A DNA stretch of 64,000 nt, from contig JAHBSL010000001.1 of the NCBI GenBank assembly GCA_019639135.1, positions 351,200-415,199 of the forward strand. The letters are read 5' to 3'. Positions 24,830 through 34,569 of this stretch are shown here, one piece after another (position 1 is the stretch's first letter; each line of letters begins with the position of its first letter). Both the position numbers and the translations under genes were made by a program. The DNA is from Acidobacteriota bacterium. GTDB taxonomy: Bacteria; Acidobacteriota; Blastocatellia; Pyrinomonadales; Pyrinomonadaceae. The notes beneath the pieces were generated by a model. It had not been told where the DNA came from. It worked only from the letters and a program-made list of their open reading frames with translations, and ran no database searches.

Positions 24830-27800
24830 ATGCAGTGGTTAGCAGAAGTTTGTGTTAAGCGGCCGGTTTTCGCGACAATGCTTATTCTTTCGCTCGTCGT
24901 GGTCGGAATGTTCTCGTTCTTCAGCCTGGGCGTTGACCTTTTTCCGAAGATAGACTTTCCGACCATAACGGTCACGGTCGTCAACCCCGGAGCATCGCCC
25001 GAGGAGATCGAGACCGAGATCACCGAACTCGTTGAGGAATCCGTAAACACCATCAGCGGCATCGATGAACTTCGTTCATCCTCGATCGAGGGCATCTCAC
25101 GTGTCTTCGTCCAGTTCGTGCTCGAAAAGGACGTTGAGGTCGCCTTTAACGAGGTCCAGCAAAAGGTCCAGAACGTAATTCCACGGCTCCCGACAACTGC
25201 CGAACAGCCGACGGTGCTCAAGCTCGATACCGATGCGGCTCCGGTTCTTCGCATTACGCTGAGCGGCACGGATTCGGTTCGCAATGTGACCGAGGTAGCT
25301 AAGAAGAGCATCAAGGAACGGATCGAATCGATCAGCGGCGTCGGGCAGATAACACTTGTCGGCGGGCAGGAACGCCAGATCAATGTCTGGGTCGATCCCG
25401 ACAAGATGCGGTCCTACAACATCACGCCGCCGGAAGTGACTAACGCTCTTCGCATCCAGAACATCGAGTTCCCGAGCGGCCGGCTCGATGAGGGGGCAAA
25501 GGAGACAAGCGTCCGAACGCTCGGCAAGGTCCAGCAGGCACAGGATTTCAACGAGCTCGTCGTCGCAACCCGCGGCGAATACCCCGTCAAGGTAAAGGAC
25601 ATTGGCTATGTTGAGGACGGTGCCGAGGAACTTCGCTCGGAATCGCGGCTCAATGGCAAGCCAGCAGTGACGCTCATCGTTGCAAAGCAATCCGGCCAGA
25701 ATACGGTCGCGGTCGCACGCGAGATAAAGGTGCGGCTTGCCGAGATCACGCAGGGGCTTCCGCCGGGCTACGAAATGCGGATCATCGCCGATAACTCGAT
25801 CTTTATCGAGAACGCCGTCGCCTCGCTTAACGAACACCTGATCCTCGGTTCTATCTTCGCCTGTATCGTCATTTTCTTTTTCCTCTGGAGTTTCCGCTCG
25901 ACCTTTATCGCGTCGCTGGCAATTCCGACATCGATCATCGCGACCTTTGGGTTGATGCTGGCGATGGGCTATACGCTCAACTCGATCACGATGCTCGCCC
26001 TGACGCTGATGGTCGGCATCGTTGTTGACGACGCCATCATCGTGCTCGAGAACATCTATCGCTTTGTCGAAGAAAAGGGAATGGACCCGTATCAGGCGGC
26101 GATCGAAGGCACCCGAGACATCGGCCTTGCCGTGCTCGCGACCACGCTTTCGTTGATGGCTGTGTTCGTCCCGATCGGTTTTATGCAGGGCATCGTCGGT
26201 CGCTTTATGTCGAGCTTTGGCTTGACGGCGTCGTTCGCTGTCGCCGTTTCGCTGATCGTCTCGTTCTCTCTGACGCCGATGCTTGCAGCACGTCTTATCA
26301 AGCAGAAGCACCTTAAGAAAAAGCAGGACGAGGCATTTATTTCCGATGTGAATCTCGACGGCGGGCTCGGCAAAAACACCGAGCAGAAGGAAGATCTCGG
26401 CTCGAAAGAATCACGCTGGTTTGCCTGGCTGCTTGACCGCTACACCGGCCTGCTCCGCTTCTCAATGGGCCATCGATGGCTGATCGTAACGCTTTGTGTG
26501 CTCGTATTTTTCTCGATCTTTCCGCTCTTTTATTTCGTTGGTAAGAACTTTCTTCCGGTCGATGATCAGTCGCAGTACGAGGTCTCGTTCCGTGCTCCAG
26601 AGGGTTACAGCCTCGGGGCGACATCGCTTGCGATGGAGCGGATCGCATCGGAGATAAGGCAAATGCCGGGCGTTACCGATACACTGACGACCGCGGGCGG
26701 CGGCCAGGACCAGGTAGTCAATAGCGGTACGATCTACGTTAAGCTGAGCGATATCGCCGATCGAGCCAGATCGCAAGAAGACCTGATGAGTGCGACTCGT
26801 GACCTGCTCTCGAATTATCCTGATTTCCGCACCGGCGTACAACAGGTGCAGGCGTTCTCCGGCGGCGGATTCCGCAACGCAAACGTCCAGTTCCTGATCG
26901 CGGGGCCGGACTTGAAAAAGCTCGAGGAATACTCCGCACTGATCCTTGAGCGAATGCGGAGTGTCCCCGACGCAGTTGACGTTGATTCAACGCTTATCTC
27001 AGGCAAACCCGAGGTTCAGCTCGCGATCAACCGACAGCTTGCTGCAGATCTCGGTGTCCGAATCGGCGATATATCGCAGGCGCTGAACACTCTGGTCGCT
27101 GGCCAGGACGCTACGACCTTCAACATCGGTACAGACCAGTATGACGTCGTCGTCCGTGCGGTCCAGAAATACCGGACCGATTACGAAGGCCTCTCTCGGA
27201 TGGTCGTGCCTTCCTCTAAGGTCGGTTGGGTCACACTCGACCGGTTGGTCACGCCGCGAGAGGGCACCGGCCCGAGCTCTATCGAACGCACGAACCGCCA
27301 GCGGCAGGTGACGTTGCTCGCCAACACACGGCCGGGCGGCTCCGCGACCAGCATTACTTCCGCGATCGACCAATACGTCCGCGATCTTAAGCTGCCGGCC
27401 GGCTATACAACAGGTTACGTCGGCCAATCAAAGGAAATGGGCAAGGCCGGATTTTACTTCCTCCTCGCCTTCGCACTTTCGTTCATCTTTATGTACATCG
27501 TGCTCGCCTCCCAGTTCGAGTCGTTCATCCACCCGGTGACCATCCTGCTGACGCTTCCGCTGGCGGTGCCTTTCGGTATCCTAAGTCTTCTGATAGCAGG
27601 CCAGACCGTGAACATTTTCTCCGGCCTCGGGCTTCTGCTGCTCTTCGGTATCGTCAAGAAGAATGCGATCTTGCAGATCGACCATACAAACAACCTGCGG
27701 GCCGAGGGAATGAGCCGCTACGATGCGATCATTCAGGCGAACCGTGACCGGTTGCGGCCGATCCTGATGACGACACTTGCTCTCGTTGCGGGCATGATCC

Positions 27801-28042
27801 CGCTAGTGCTTTCGACCGGTGCGGGTTCCGGAACTAACCGCTCGATCGGTGTGCTCGTTGTCGGCGGGCAGTCGCTCTGTTTGCTGCTAACGCTGCTTGC
27901 CGTCCCGGTCTTCTATTCGATATTTGACGATCTCTCCGAACTGCGGATATTCCAACGCATCGGGCGGTTCTCTGAGTGGCTTTTCGGCGGATTTCGCCGA
28001 CGGCTGGCCGGAGCGACAAGTTCTTTAGTGGGCAAACAGTAA
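24830..28042 (+). CDS. RND-family multidrug efflux pump (AcrB/MdtB-like)
   Basis: A 1070-residue proton-driven pump, the usual size for HAE1 transporters. The first helix starts at about residue 12 (KRPVFATMLILSLVVVG). Helix 4 has the proton-relay aspartate pair in VGIVVDDAIIVLENIYR, and helix 10 has the lysine in GIVKKNAILQIDH. Two large periplasmic loops are present. It exchanges protons for hydrophobic or amphiphilic compounds, together with the adaptor and TolC-like channel. The stop overlaps an ATG at 28042 by one base, close to the downstream channel gene. Substrates are not predictable. Confidence 0.94.
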   Translation: MQWLAEVCVKRPVFATMLILSLVVVGMFSFFSLGVDLFPKIDFPTITVTVVNPGASPEEIETEITELVEESVNTISGIDELRSSSIEGISRVFVQFVLEKDVEVAFNEVQQKVQNVIPRLPTTAEQPTVLKLDTDAAPVLRITLSGTDSVRNVTEVAKKSIKERIESISGVGQITLVGGQERQINVWVDPDKMRSYNITPPEVTNALRIQNIEFPSGRLDEGAKETSVRTLGKVQQAQDFNELVVATRGEYPVKVKDIGYVEDGAEELRSESRLNGKPAVTLIVAKQSGQNTVAVAREIKVRLAEITQGLPPGYEMRIIADNSIFIENAVASLNEHLILGSIFACIVIFFFLWSFRSTFIASLAIPTSIIATFGLMLAMGYTLNSITMLALTLMVGIVVDDAIIVLENIYRFVEEKGMDPYQAAIEGTRDIGLAVLATTLSLMAVFVPIGFMQGIVGRFMSSFGLTASFAVAVSLIVSFSLTPMLAARLIKQKHLKKKQDEAFISDVNLDGGLGKNTEQKEDLGSKESRWFAWLLDRYTGLLRFSMGHRWLIVTLCVLVFFSIFPLFYFVGKNFLPVDDQSQYEVSFRAPEGYSLGATSLAMERIASEIRQMPGVTDTLTTAGGGQDQVVNSGTIYVKLSDIADRARSQEDLMSATRDLLSNYPDFRTGVQQVQAFSGGGFRNANVQFLIAGPDLKKLEEYSALILERMRSVPDAVDVDSTLISGKPEVQLAINRQLAADLGVRIGDISQALNTLVAGQDATTFNIGTDQYDVVVRAVQKYRTDYEGLSRMVVPSSKVGWVTLDRLVTPREGTGPSSIERTNRQRQVTLLANTRPGGSATSITSAIDQYVRDLKLPAGYTTGYVGQSKEMGKAGFYFLLAFALSFIFMYIVLASQFESFIHPVTILLTLPLAVPFGILSLLIAGQTVNIFSGLGLLLLFGIVKKNAILQIDHTNNLRAEGMSRYDAIIQANRDRLRPILMTTLALVAGMIPLVLSTGAGSGTNRSIGVLVVGGQSLCLLLTLLAVPVFYSIFDDLSELRIFQRIGRFSEWLFGGFRRRLAGATSSLVGKQ

Positions 28043-28086
28043 TGGCCCTGCATTTATATTTGCGGCAATTGCCGTGGAGATTCGAT

Positions 28087-29856
28087 ATGAGATCTCGTGT
28101 AATACCTGCGATCATAGTTACACTTGCCGTTGCTTTCGGCTCGGCCTTCGGACAGGACCCGACGCCGTCGCCGACGCCGTTCGCCACGGACAAGCAAGGC
28201 GTTGCACCGGACAAGATCGCTCCGGTCCCGCCGATCGCTCCTGGCTTTGAGGCCGCTGGACGCGACCTGCCCGACCTCGGACGGGTCGGCGTCGAGATGA
28301 CCTCGCAGCGGCCGATGTCCGTCCGCGAGGCGATCGCTCTTGCTCTTGAGAACAACCGCGACATAGAGGTTACCCGAAAGAACGTGCAGATCGCCGAGTT
28401 CGACCTCAAAGCCGCCCGAGGTTACTACGAGCCGCGGTTCGTCGCACAGACATTCTACGAACGGGCGACGACGCCGAATGTCAGCATCTTCAGCAACAAC
28501 CGCGAAACGACCCAGGGTGCGCTCGTCGGGAATGCCGATGTTCGTATCCCGCTACCGAATTACGGAACCATCTTTGCCGCGACGCTGAACAACCAGAGGG
28601 TGACGACAAACAACCCGATCTCTATCCTCAGCCCGCAGGCAAACGCAAGCTTTGGCATCACGCTGACGCAACCGCTACTTCGCGGACGCTCGATGGACCA
28701 GCCGCGGCGGACGATCGAGATCGCAAAGCGGAACCTTTCGCTCAGCGACGCCCAGTTTCGGCAGCGGTCGATCGAGATCATCACGAACGTCCAGCGCGCT
28801 TATTGGGACCTTACCTTTGCTCTGCGAAACCTGCAGGTCCAGCGTGACGCGGTTCGTGACGCAAAGGACCAGCTCGAACACAATCGCCGCCTGGTAGAGG
28901 AAGGTCAGCTTGCACCGATCGATATCGTAGCCGCCGAAACGCAGGTCGCGAACTTTGAACAGGCAGTTTACGACGCCCTAAACGTTGTGACACAGGCCGA
29001 GAATGCTCTCAAGAACCTGATCTCACCGAACCGCTACAACGCCGTCTGGAACGAGGCAATAGTCCCGACAGATTCCGTCGAACTTCGCGTCCCCGCAACG
29101 ACGCTCAGCGACGCTATAACCGCCGCGATGGAGAACCGGCCCGAACTTGAGCTCAACAACGCCCAGAAAGCGATCAACGAAATAGATCGGCGTTACTATC
29201 GCGACCAGAGCCGTCCGCAGATCGACCTCGTTGCCGGCTACACCTCAAGCGGGATCGGCGGCACGCAGAACCCGAACTTTAGCAGCCCGTTCGATGTTCC
29301 CTGCGATCCGAATGATCCCGGCTATGACGCTTGCCTTGCCCGCCAGGCACAGCAGCGGGCACAGCTCGAATCGCTTCTCGGCTCGCTCGGAAGCTCCGGC
29401 TCGGCGTATTCGGACATCTTCGCGAACCGCTACCCGACATATCGCGTTGGCGTGACGATCAACCTGCCTCTGTTCGGCGACCGGACCGCTCGTGCCCAAT
29501 ATGGCCGCTCGCTGGTCGAGGGCGAAAAGATCTCGGCTCAACGCGAGCAGATCGAACAGGTCATTCAGGTCGAGGTTCGAAATGCGCTTCAGGCCGTTCG
29601 CACCGCCGAGGCCAGGCTTCGCTCGGCCGCGATCGCCCGCGAAAACTCGGTCCGGCAGTACGAATCGGAACAGAGAAAACTCGACGCCGGCCAGTCGGAT
29701 ATCTACAACGTGCTTGAACGCCAAACGGCTCTGACGAACGCCCGAAGCGCCGAGCTTCGTGCCCAGACCGAACTCAACAAAGCCCTCGCCGACCTCCAGC
29801 GTGCGACCGGCAACGCGCTCAAGGATAACGACGTCGTGACGATGCTGAGAAAGTAG
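28087..29856 (+). CDS. TolC-like outer-membrane efflux channel
   Basis: A 589-residue outer membrane efflux protein. Start 28087 is preferred: TGGAGA lies 6 bases upstream and the protein begins with a signal peptide ending FGSAFGQ; an ATG at 28042 overlapping the pump stop would add 15 residues. A Pro/Thr-rich linker (DPTPSPTPF) precedes two OEP repeats (about 80-310 and 340-575) with long helices. A cysteine pair in the periplasmic loop (PCDPNDPGYDACLA) may form a disulphide. It completes a three-part pump with the adaptor and RND protein. Confidence 0.9.
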   Translation: MRSRVIPAIIVTLAVAFGSAFGQDPTPSPTPFATDKQGVAPDKIAPVPPIAPGFEAAGRDLPDLGRVGVEMTSQRPMSVREAIALALENNRDIEVTRKNVQIAEFDLKAARGYYEPRFVAQTFYERATTPNVSIFSNNRETTQGALVGNADVRIPLPNYGTIFAATLNNQRVTTNNPISILSPQANASFGITLTQPLLRGRSMDQPRRTIEIAKRNLSLSDAQFRQRSIEIITNVQRAYWDLTFALRNLQVQRDAVRDAKDQLEHNRRLVEEGQLAPIDIVAAETQVANFEQAVYDALNVVTQAENALKNLISPNRYNAVWNEAIVPTDSVELRVPATTLSDAITAAMENRPELELNNAQKAINEIDRRYYRDQSRPQIDLVAGYTSSGIGGTQNPNFSSPFDVPCDPNDPGYDACLARQAQQRAQLESLLGSLGSSGSAYSDIFANRYPTYRVGVTINLPLFGDRTARAQYGRSLVEGEKISAQREQIEQVIQVEVRNALQAVRTAEARLRSAAIARENSVRQYESEQRKLDAGQSDIYNVLERQTALTNARSAELRAQTELNKALADLQRATGNALKDNDVVTMLRK

Positions 29857-29858
29857 AA

Positions 29859-30836
29859 ATGCGGGCAGTTTACATCAACGAATTCGGCGGGCCGGAGAGC
29901 CTTGAGGTCCGCGAGATTCCCGAACCTTCGGTTGCTCCGGGAAAGATCAAGGTCCGTGTTTCGCATGCCGGAGTCAACCGAGCAGATATTCTTCAGCGTC
30001 GCGGGCTTTATCCCGGGCCTGAGGGCTACGATCCGCATCGGCCGGGGCTTGAGTTTGCCGGCGTCGTCGTGGAATGCGGCGAGGGCGTGTCGCGTTTCAA
30101 TACCGGCGATCGTATTTTCGGCATAACCTCCGGCGAGGCACAGGCCGAGTTCGTCGTCGTTGATCAGCGGCTTGTCGCTGCCATTCCCGAAGTCATCTCG
30201 CTCGAAGCCTCGGCGGCGGTTCCCGAAGCATATGTCACCGCCCACGATGCGCTTGTAACGCAGGCAGATTTAAGAAAGGGCGAGAGCGTTCTGATCCACG
30301 CGGCGGCATCGGGGGTCGGGATCGCGGCCTGCCAGATCGCGAAAGCTCGCGGGGCAAAGGTCATCGCAACCTCGCGAACCGCGGAAAAGCTGGATGAGCT
30401 CAGTGCCTTCTACGACCACGCGATCATCCCGGAATCTGGTCCCGTTTTTACCGAACGCGTGATGGAATTGACCGAAGGCAGAGGGGTTGATATCGTGCTC
30501 GACCTCGTCGGTGGTGCATATTTTCCCGAGAATCTGAAAAGCCTTGCTTCGAAAGGGCGGATGATCCTAGTCGGGCTGACCGCAGGCCGCAAAGCGGAGT
30601 TTGATCTGGGAATGGCCCTGGCCAAGCGGTTGACGATCAAAGGAACGGTTCTCCGTTCGCGAAGCGTTGAGGAGAAGGGCGATGCGATGGCGGCTTTCGC
30701 CCGCGACGTGGTTCCTCGACTCGGCCGCGAGTACGCGCCGATCATCGACGCGGTCTTTCCTGTCGAGTCGGTTCGCGAGGCTCACGAACGAGTCGAATCG
30801 AACAAAAATATCGGTAAGGTTATACTAAGCTTTTGA
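29859..30836 (+). CDS. Quinone oxidoreductase-like zinc-independent MDR dehydrogenase
   Basis: A 325-residue medium-chain dehydrogenase/reductase of the QOR (crotonase-free, zinc-less) group. The N-terminal GroES-like part has SHAGVNRADILQRRGLYP. The Rossmann part has HAAASGVGIAACQIAKARGA and DIVLDLVGG. The catalytic zinc cysteines of alcohol dehydrogenases are absent, consistent with NAD(P)H:quinone reductase or enoyl reductase activity. It begins 2 bp after the TolC-like gene, so it may be the last gene of the efflux operon and could help in detoxification; that link is inference. Confidence 0.88.
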   Translation: MRAVYINEFGGPESLEVREIPEPSVAPGKIKVRVSHAGVNRADILQRRGLYPGPEGYDPHRPGLEFAGVVVECGEGVSRFNTGDRIFGITSGEAQAEFVVVDQRLVAAIPEVISLEASAAVPEAYVTAHDALVTQADLRKGESVLIHAAASGVGIAACQIAKARGAKVIATSRTAEKLDELSAFYDHAIIPESGPVFTERVMELTEGRGVDIVLDLVGGAYFPENLKSLASKGRMILVGLTAGRKAEFDLGMALAKRLTIKGTVLRSRSVEEKGDAMAAFARDVVPRLGREYAPIIDAVFPVESVREAHERVESNKNIGKVILSF

Positions 30837-31032
30837 CACGGCTTCCGACGTCGTCTGTCACGACACAAAGTCCGGCGACGCCTTCGCTGTCGAGGCGATT
30901 GAGCAGTTCTGCCGCCGCGGCGTAGGTTAGGGCCGAGCCCTCAAGCCGGTCAAATGAGATGACCGACCAAATGGGCGACAGAAGCTCTGACTCTGGCGTG
31001 TGGCCATTATTTACGGGTTCCGGTGCGTTCAT
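30820..31032 (-). CDS. Small hypothetical protein
   Basis: A possible 70-residue protein starting MNAPEPVNNG. It has a hydrophobic and acidic core containing SPIWSVISFD and VAGLCVVTDDVG. The amino-acid mix looks natural and no other frame explains this 240-bp gap. It overlaps the end of the quinone oxidoreductase gene by 17 bp, tail to tail. No family is recognised. It may be a real short gene or chance. Confidence 0.45.
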   Translation of the reverse strand: MNAPEPVNNGHTPESELLSPIWSVISFDRLEGSALTYAAAAELLNRLDSEGVAGLCVVTDDVGSRVKSLV

Positions 31033-31094
31033 CGGATATAAGGCAAATTTAGCACACGTTTTCCACATGTGGAAAACTTTTCGACGAGACTTGG

Positions 31095-32165
31095 ATGGCT
31101 TTTTCGCGGACGATCTTCGTCACTGGCTTCCCCGGCTTCATCGCCGGTCGCTTGGTCTCTGCCCTCGCTCGGCCCGATGTCCAGTTTTTCCTGCTCGTTC
31201 AACCTCAATTTATTGAGACAGCCGCCCAACTCGCCGAGCAGATCGCGTCCGATATGGCCGTGCCGGCGGAGAACTTTGCCTTGATCGAAGGCGATATCAC
31301 GAAGTCGGATCTCGGAATGTCCGCTGACGACCTCGAAGCTGTGCGCCGAGAAACGACGGACCTCCATCACCTTGCCGCCATTTACGACCTAGCGGTCGAG
31401 CGCGAGCCGGCATTTGCCGTTAATGTCGATGGCACCCGAAACGTGAACGAGCTTTGTCGGACCCTGCCGAACCTGCGGCGGTACAACTATGTCTCGACCT
31501 GTTACGTCTCCGGCAAACGCGAAGGACGAATTCTCGAGACCGAGCTTGAGCACGATGCGGGCTTTCGCAATTTTTACGAGGAGACGAAGTATCTTGCTGA
31601 GATGGAGGTCGAGCGGCTCAAGGCCGAACTTCCGGTCACGATCTACCGGCCTTCGGTCGTTGTCGGCGATTCCGAAACGGGCGAGACGGTGAAGTACGAC
31701 GGCATCTACTACCTGATCAAGTATTTGCTTCGGGCGCCGACCGTGCTGCGGCTGGTAAACGTCGGCAACAATGACGTAACGCTTAACCTGGTCCCGGTCG
31801 ATTTTGTTGTTGACGGCATCGCGGCTCTTTGCTACGACGAAACCGCAGTTGGCCGGACCATCGCTCTTGCCGACCCGCGGCCGCTGACGACCGCCGGGCT
31901 CTTCGATGCGATCGCCCGTTCGTTGACCGGGAAGGCGTCGATTTGGACACCACCTAAATCCCTGAGCGAGTGGAGCTTATATCTGCCGATAACGCCGACG
32001 CTTACCGGGTTGCCGCATGCCGGTGTTCCTTATTTTTTTGTCACCCAGGAATACGACACGTCAGTCGCGGATGAACTGCTCTCACCGCACGGTGTCCGCT
32101 GCCCGGGTTTTGCCGAGTATGTGGGCCGCCTGATCGAGTTCGTCCGCCGGAATCCGAGGCTTTAG
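31095..32165 (+). CDS. SDR oxidoreductase of the fatty-acyl/thioester reductase group
   Basis: A 356-residue extended SDR. The cofactor motif is TGFPGFIAGRL near the N-terminus; the family catalytic tyrosine and lysine appear in YEETKY (about residue 160). The text LHHLAAIYDL-VNVDGTRNV is typical of thioester-reductase and fatty acyl-CoA reductase domains. Such domains release thioester-bound acyl chains as aldehyde or alcohol. There is no carrier protein or synthetase nearby, so it could act on acyl-CoA. Start at 31095 follows a purine-rich site. Confidence 0.78.
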   Translation: MAFSRTIFVTGFPGFIAGRLVSALARPDVQFFLLVQPQFIETAAQLAEQIASDMAVPAENFALIEGDITKSDLGMSADDLEAVRRETTDLHHLAAIYDLAVEREPAFAVNVDGTRNVNELCRTLPNLRRYNYVSTCYVSGKREGRILETELEHDAGFRNFYEETKYLAEMEVERLKAELPVTIYRPSVVVGDSETGETVKYDGIYYLIKYLLRAPTVLRLVNVGNNDVTLNLVPVDFVVDGIAALCYDETAVGRTIALADPRPLTTAGLFDAIARSLTGKASIWTPPKSLSEWSLYLPITPTLTGLPHAGVPYFFVTQEYDTSVADELLSPHGVRCPGFAEYVGRLIEFVRRNPRL

Positions 32166-32211
32166 TTCCTGGCGTGCAAAGTTTTGCCCGTGCAAGGCAT
32201 CTCACCCTTTT

Positions 32212-33321
32212 ATGTTTGCCGGAACATCCAAGTTGCTTTTGCTTGTCGCCGCGGTTCTATTGCTCTCCGATAGCGGCTCTGCCCAGAGCGGCCGCGTAAA
32301 GCCAACGCCTACGCCCGAGGAAGAGCCGGTGCGGGTCGTGACCGAAGAGGTCAAGGTAAGCTTTCTTGCCCGCGATGAGGCAGGCCGTTTCGTCCCGGAC
32401 GTAAAGCCCGAAGATCTGGTCATCCTTGAGAACGACCTTCTTCATCAGGCAACCAGCGTCCGGAGGCTTCCTGCATATGTCCTCATTGTTTTGGACACCG
32501 GTGGGGAACTACGGGCGGTGAAGACCCTTGACCAGACCCGCAAAACTGCCGCTGCCGTCATCTCGTCGCTCCGGCCCGAGGACCAAGTCGCCATTATGCA
32601 ATACAGCGACAAGGCGGAGATCGTCTCCGAGTGGACAGACAAGAAGGACGAGAGCCTTGCCGCCGTCGGACGGACAAAGTTTGGCCGGCGTTCGTCCTTT
32701 ACCGGAGCCCTCGACCTCGCCCGCGAATTCATGATGCAGGAGGGCATCGAGAATCGGCACCTTGTGCTGATAACCGACGGCACCGATAGCTTTGCCCGCG
32801 GCGATAAGATCCGCGCGACGATGCGGAAGATACTCGGCACTGACATCAGCGTCCACATCATCAGCTACACGCGAATGGAGACGATGGACATTGCACCGAG
32901 GGCAAGCGGCATTTCTAAGTCGCCGCCGCCGAAAGCTCTGCCCGACGAGATCGCCGCACAGCTTCCGCCAGGTGCCCGCGACGTCGCGCAGGCGCCGAAG
33001 ATCGGCCCGACCATCATCGTTGACCGCAAACATCTTCGGTTGATGCGCGAGCGCAAAAAGGAACTCGAAGCCGCTGAGGACGACCTGCTGACGCTGGCCG
33101 AAGATACCAACGGGACGATCATCATCCCCGATTCGCTAGACGAGATGCTCGAAAAGGCAAGGCTCATCGGCCAGACCATCGGCTCAAGCTATTTGCTCAC
33201 CTACACACCGCGAGTTCCCTTTGCCGAACGCACAGGAACGCGGACCGTCAGCATTACATCAAAGCGAGTGGGGCTGATCGTCGAGGCCCGCCGAAAGCTG
33301 ATTCCGGGTGCCGCCAAGTAG
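32212..33321 (+). CDS. Exported VWFA-related protein (acidobacterial type)
   Basis: A 369-residue protein with a signal peptide (about 25 residues, ending SGSAQS), a proline/threonine linker, and a VWFA-related region of the kind described as acidobacterial (TIGR03436-like). The N-terminal beta domain contains VSFLARDEAGRFVPDVKPED. The MIDAS motif DxSxS is degenerate here: DTGGE, followed by LITDGTDS. Metal-dependent binding may therefore be lost. Function is unknown; secreted or periplasmic protein-binding is the usual guess. Confidence 0.8.
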   Translation: MFAGTSKLLLLVAAVLLLSDSGSAQSGRVKPTPTPEEEPVRVVTEEVKVSFLARDEAGRFVPDVKPEDLVILENDLLHQATSVRRLPAYVLIVLDTGGELRAVKTLDQTRKTAAAVISSLRPEDQVAIMQYSDKAEIVSEWTDKKDESLAAVGRTKFGRRSSFTGALDLAREFMMQEGIENRHLVLITDGTDSFARGDKIRATMRKILGTDISVHIISYTRMETMDIAPRASGISKSPPPKALPDEIAAQLPPGARDVAQAPKIGPTIIVDRKHLRLMRERKKELEAAEDDLLTLAEDTNGTIIIPDSLDEMLEKARLIGQTIGSSYLLTYTPRVPFAERTGTRTVSITSKRVGLIVEARRKLIPGAAK

Positions 33322-33376
33322 CCGCCTGCATTGCTTGACCCCGCCGAGGTCGGCACGTATATTTAATGTTTCCACT

Positions 33377-33463
33377 GCCGGAGTGGCGAAATTGGTATAC
33401 GCACCAGACTCAAAATCTGGCGGGAGCAATCCCATGTCGGTTCGAGTCCGACCTCCGGCACCA
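33377..33463 (+). tRNA. tRNA-Leu (anticodon CAA)
   Basis: The 7-bp acceptor stem GCCGGAG/CTCCGGC is perfect and the gene encodes its own ACCA end. The anticodon stem CCAGA/TCTGG holds a CTCAAAA loop with anticodon CAA. A long variable arm (GGGAGCAATCCC-like) and the T-loop GTTCGAGTC confirm a class II tRNA-Leu. A terminator follows 6 bases later. Confidence 0.95.
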
Positions 33464-33469
33464 GAATCA

Positions 33470-33506
33470 AAAAAGAGCGACGCCCGATTTGGACGCCGCT
33501 CTTTTT
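33470..33506. terminator. Bidirectional terminator after tRNA-Leu
   Basis: AAAAAGAGCG (33470-33479) and CGCTCTTTTT (33497-33506) pair perfectly around a 17-base loop. Runs of A and T on both sides let it serve the tRNA on the plus strand and the convergent gene on the minus strand. Confidence 0.85.
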
Positions 33507-33525
33507 GTTTGCTTTCAACTATCCG

Positions 33526-34569
33526 TTATCGGCGATAGTTGATGACTTCGCCCGTATCGTTGCGGCGGGTGCTGATGCCGTTTCGGATTCTTGAGACCGA
33601 AGCGACGGCACCATCGATGTTGATCATATCGCCGCTCATCCAGTAACCGTAAAAGATCCCGCCACCGATGTTGACAGTGATCGAGCCATTATTCTGGATC
33701 GAAAGCGTGATCCGCTCACCGCCCGGGCCGGTTCCGTAGAAGGTGCCACGGGCCCAAGAAGGAGGATTCGCCTGGTTGCCGCCGCCCCAACCGCCGCCGC
33801 CGCCGGTTCGGGTATAAGCAATGCGCTCATTCGTATCGGTACGCGTGGTCAGGATGCCGTTGCCCTGGCGGGTAACGCGTGCGACAGCACCGTTGATGTT
33901 AAGGAAGTTGCCGCTCGTGTAACGTCCATAAGACATACTACCGCCGATATTTGCCGTAATGCTGCCGTTCGGGCTGATAGTGAGCGTTATCTGCTCGCCG
34001 CCCGGGCCGGTTCCGTAAAAGGTTCCCTGTGCCCAGTTCGGCGGGTTGACCGTCTGGCCACCGCCCCAGCCACCGCCGCCACCTCCGCCGCCATTCCAGC
34101 CGCCGCCGGCGATGCCGGGCAGGTCGTATGTATCGGCAACCGTGTTGATCTCACGCCGGAGTCGGTTCCACTGCCGCTCGATATTTCGGCGAAAGCGGAT
34201 CGAGTTCATTGTATTGTTGAGCGGGGCCGCCGCCGCGACCATGTTCTGGACCTGGTTGCGGCTCCGCCACCAATCGTTGTTGCTGTCAAAGTTACTGCGA
34301 AGCCGGTCAGTTGACCGCTCAAAGTTATCGACCTGGTTGCGGTAGGTCCGCTTTTGGCTGCTGCTCAAGTTGCTACGGTCAAGCTCATTACGGAAATCAC
34401 GGCGAAATTCATCTGCCGCGTTCTCCATTTCGCGAATGATCTGATCGACCCTTGCTCGCGAATATTGCCCGACGTAGCGTCCCTGGCCATTCGCATCAAT
34501 GGCCGAAAAGACGGTGAAAAGACCGGCAACAAGGCCGATCACAAAAATTGAGACTAAGTTTCGTTTCAT
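33526..34569 (-). CDS. Exported protein with helical N-part and two beta repeats
   Basis: A 347-residue protein. Start 34569 fits a signal peptide (LVSIFVIGLVAGLFTVFSA) and a purine-rich ribosome site; an upstream ATG at 34617 adds 16 unlikely residues. Residues about 35-145 are charged and helical. Gly-rich linkers (WNGGGGGGGGWGGG) separate two repeats of about 70 residues, each with WA(Q/R)GTFYGTGPGGE, ITLxIxxNGSIT and an NI(N/D)GAVA turn. No known domain is recognised. The extreme Gly/Trp linkers suggest a secreted structural or surface protein. Confidence 0.72.
   Translation of the reverse strand: MKRNLVSIFVIGLVAGLFTVFSAIDANGQGRYVGQYSRARVDQIIREMENAADEFRRDFRNELDRSNLSSSQKRTYRNQVDNFERSTDRLRSNFDSNNDWWRSRNQVQNMVAAAAPLNNTMNSIRFRRNIERQWNRLRREINTVADTYDLPGIAGGGWNGGGGGGGGWGGGQTVNPPNWAQGTFYGTGPGGEQITLTISPNGSITANIGGSMSYGRYTSGNFLNINGAVARVTRQGNGILTTRTDTNERIAYTRTGGGGGWGGGNQANPPSWARGTFYGTGPGGERITLSIQNNGSITVNIGGGIFYGYWMSGDMINIDGAVASVSRIRNGISTRRNDTGEVINYRR

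Noticed and set aside
25097..26311. 404-residue minus-strand frame antisense to the RND pump
   Set aside because: His/Arg/Asp-rich shadow text typical of the opposite strand of a GC-rich gene.
30959..31216. Plus-strand 85-residue frame between the oxidoreductase and SDR genes
   Set aside because: It overlaps the SDR start in another frame and has arginine-rich shadow composition.
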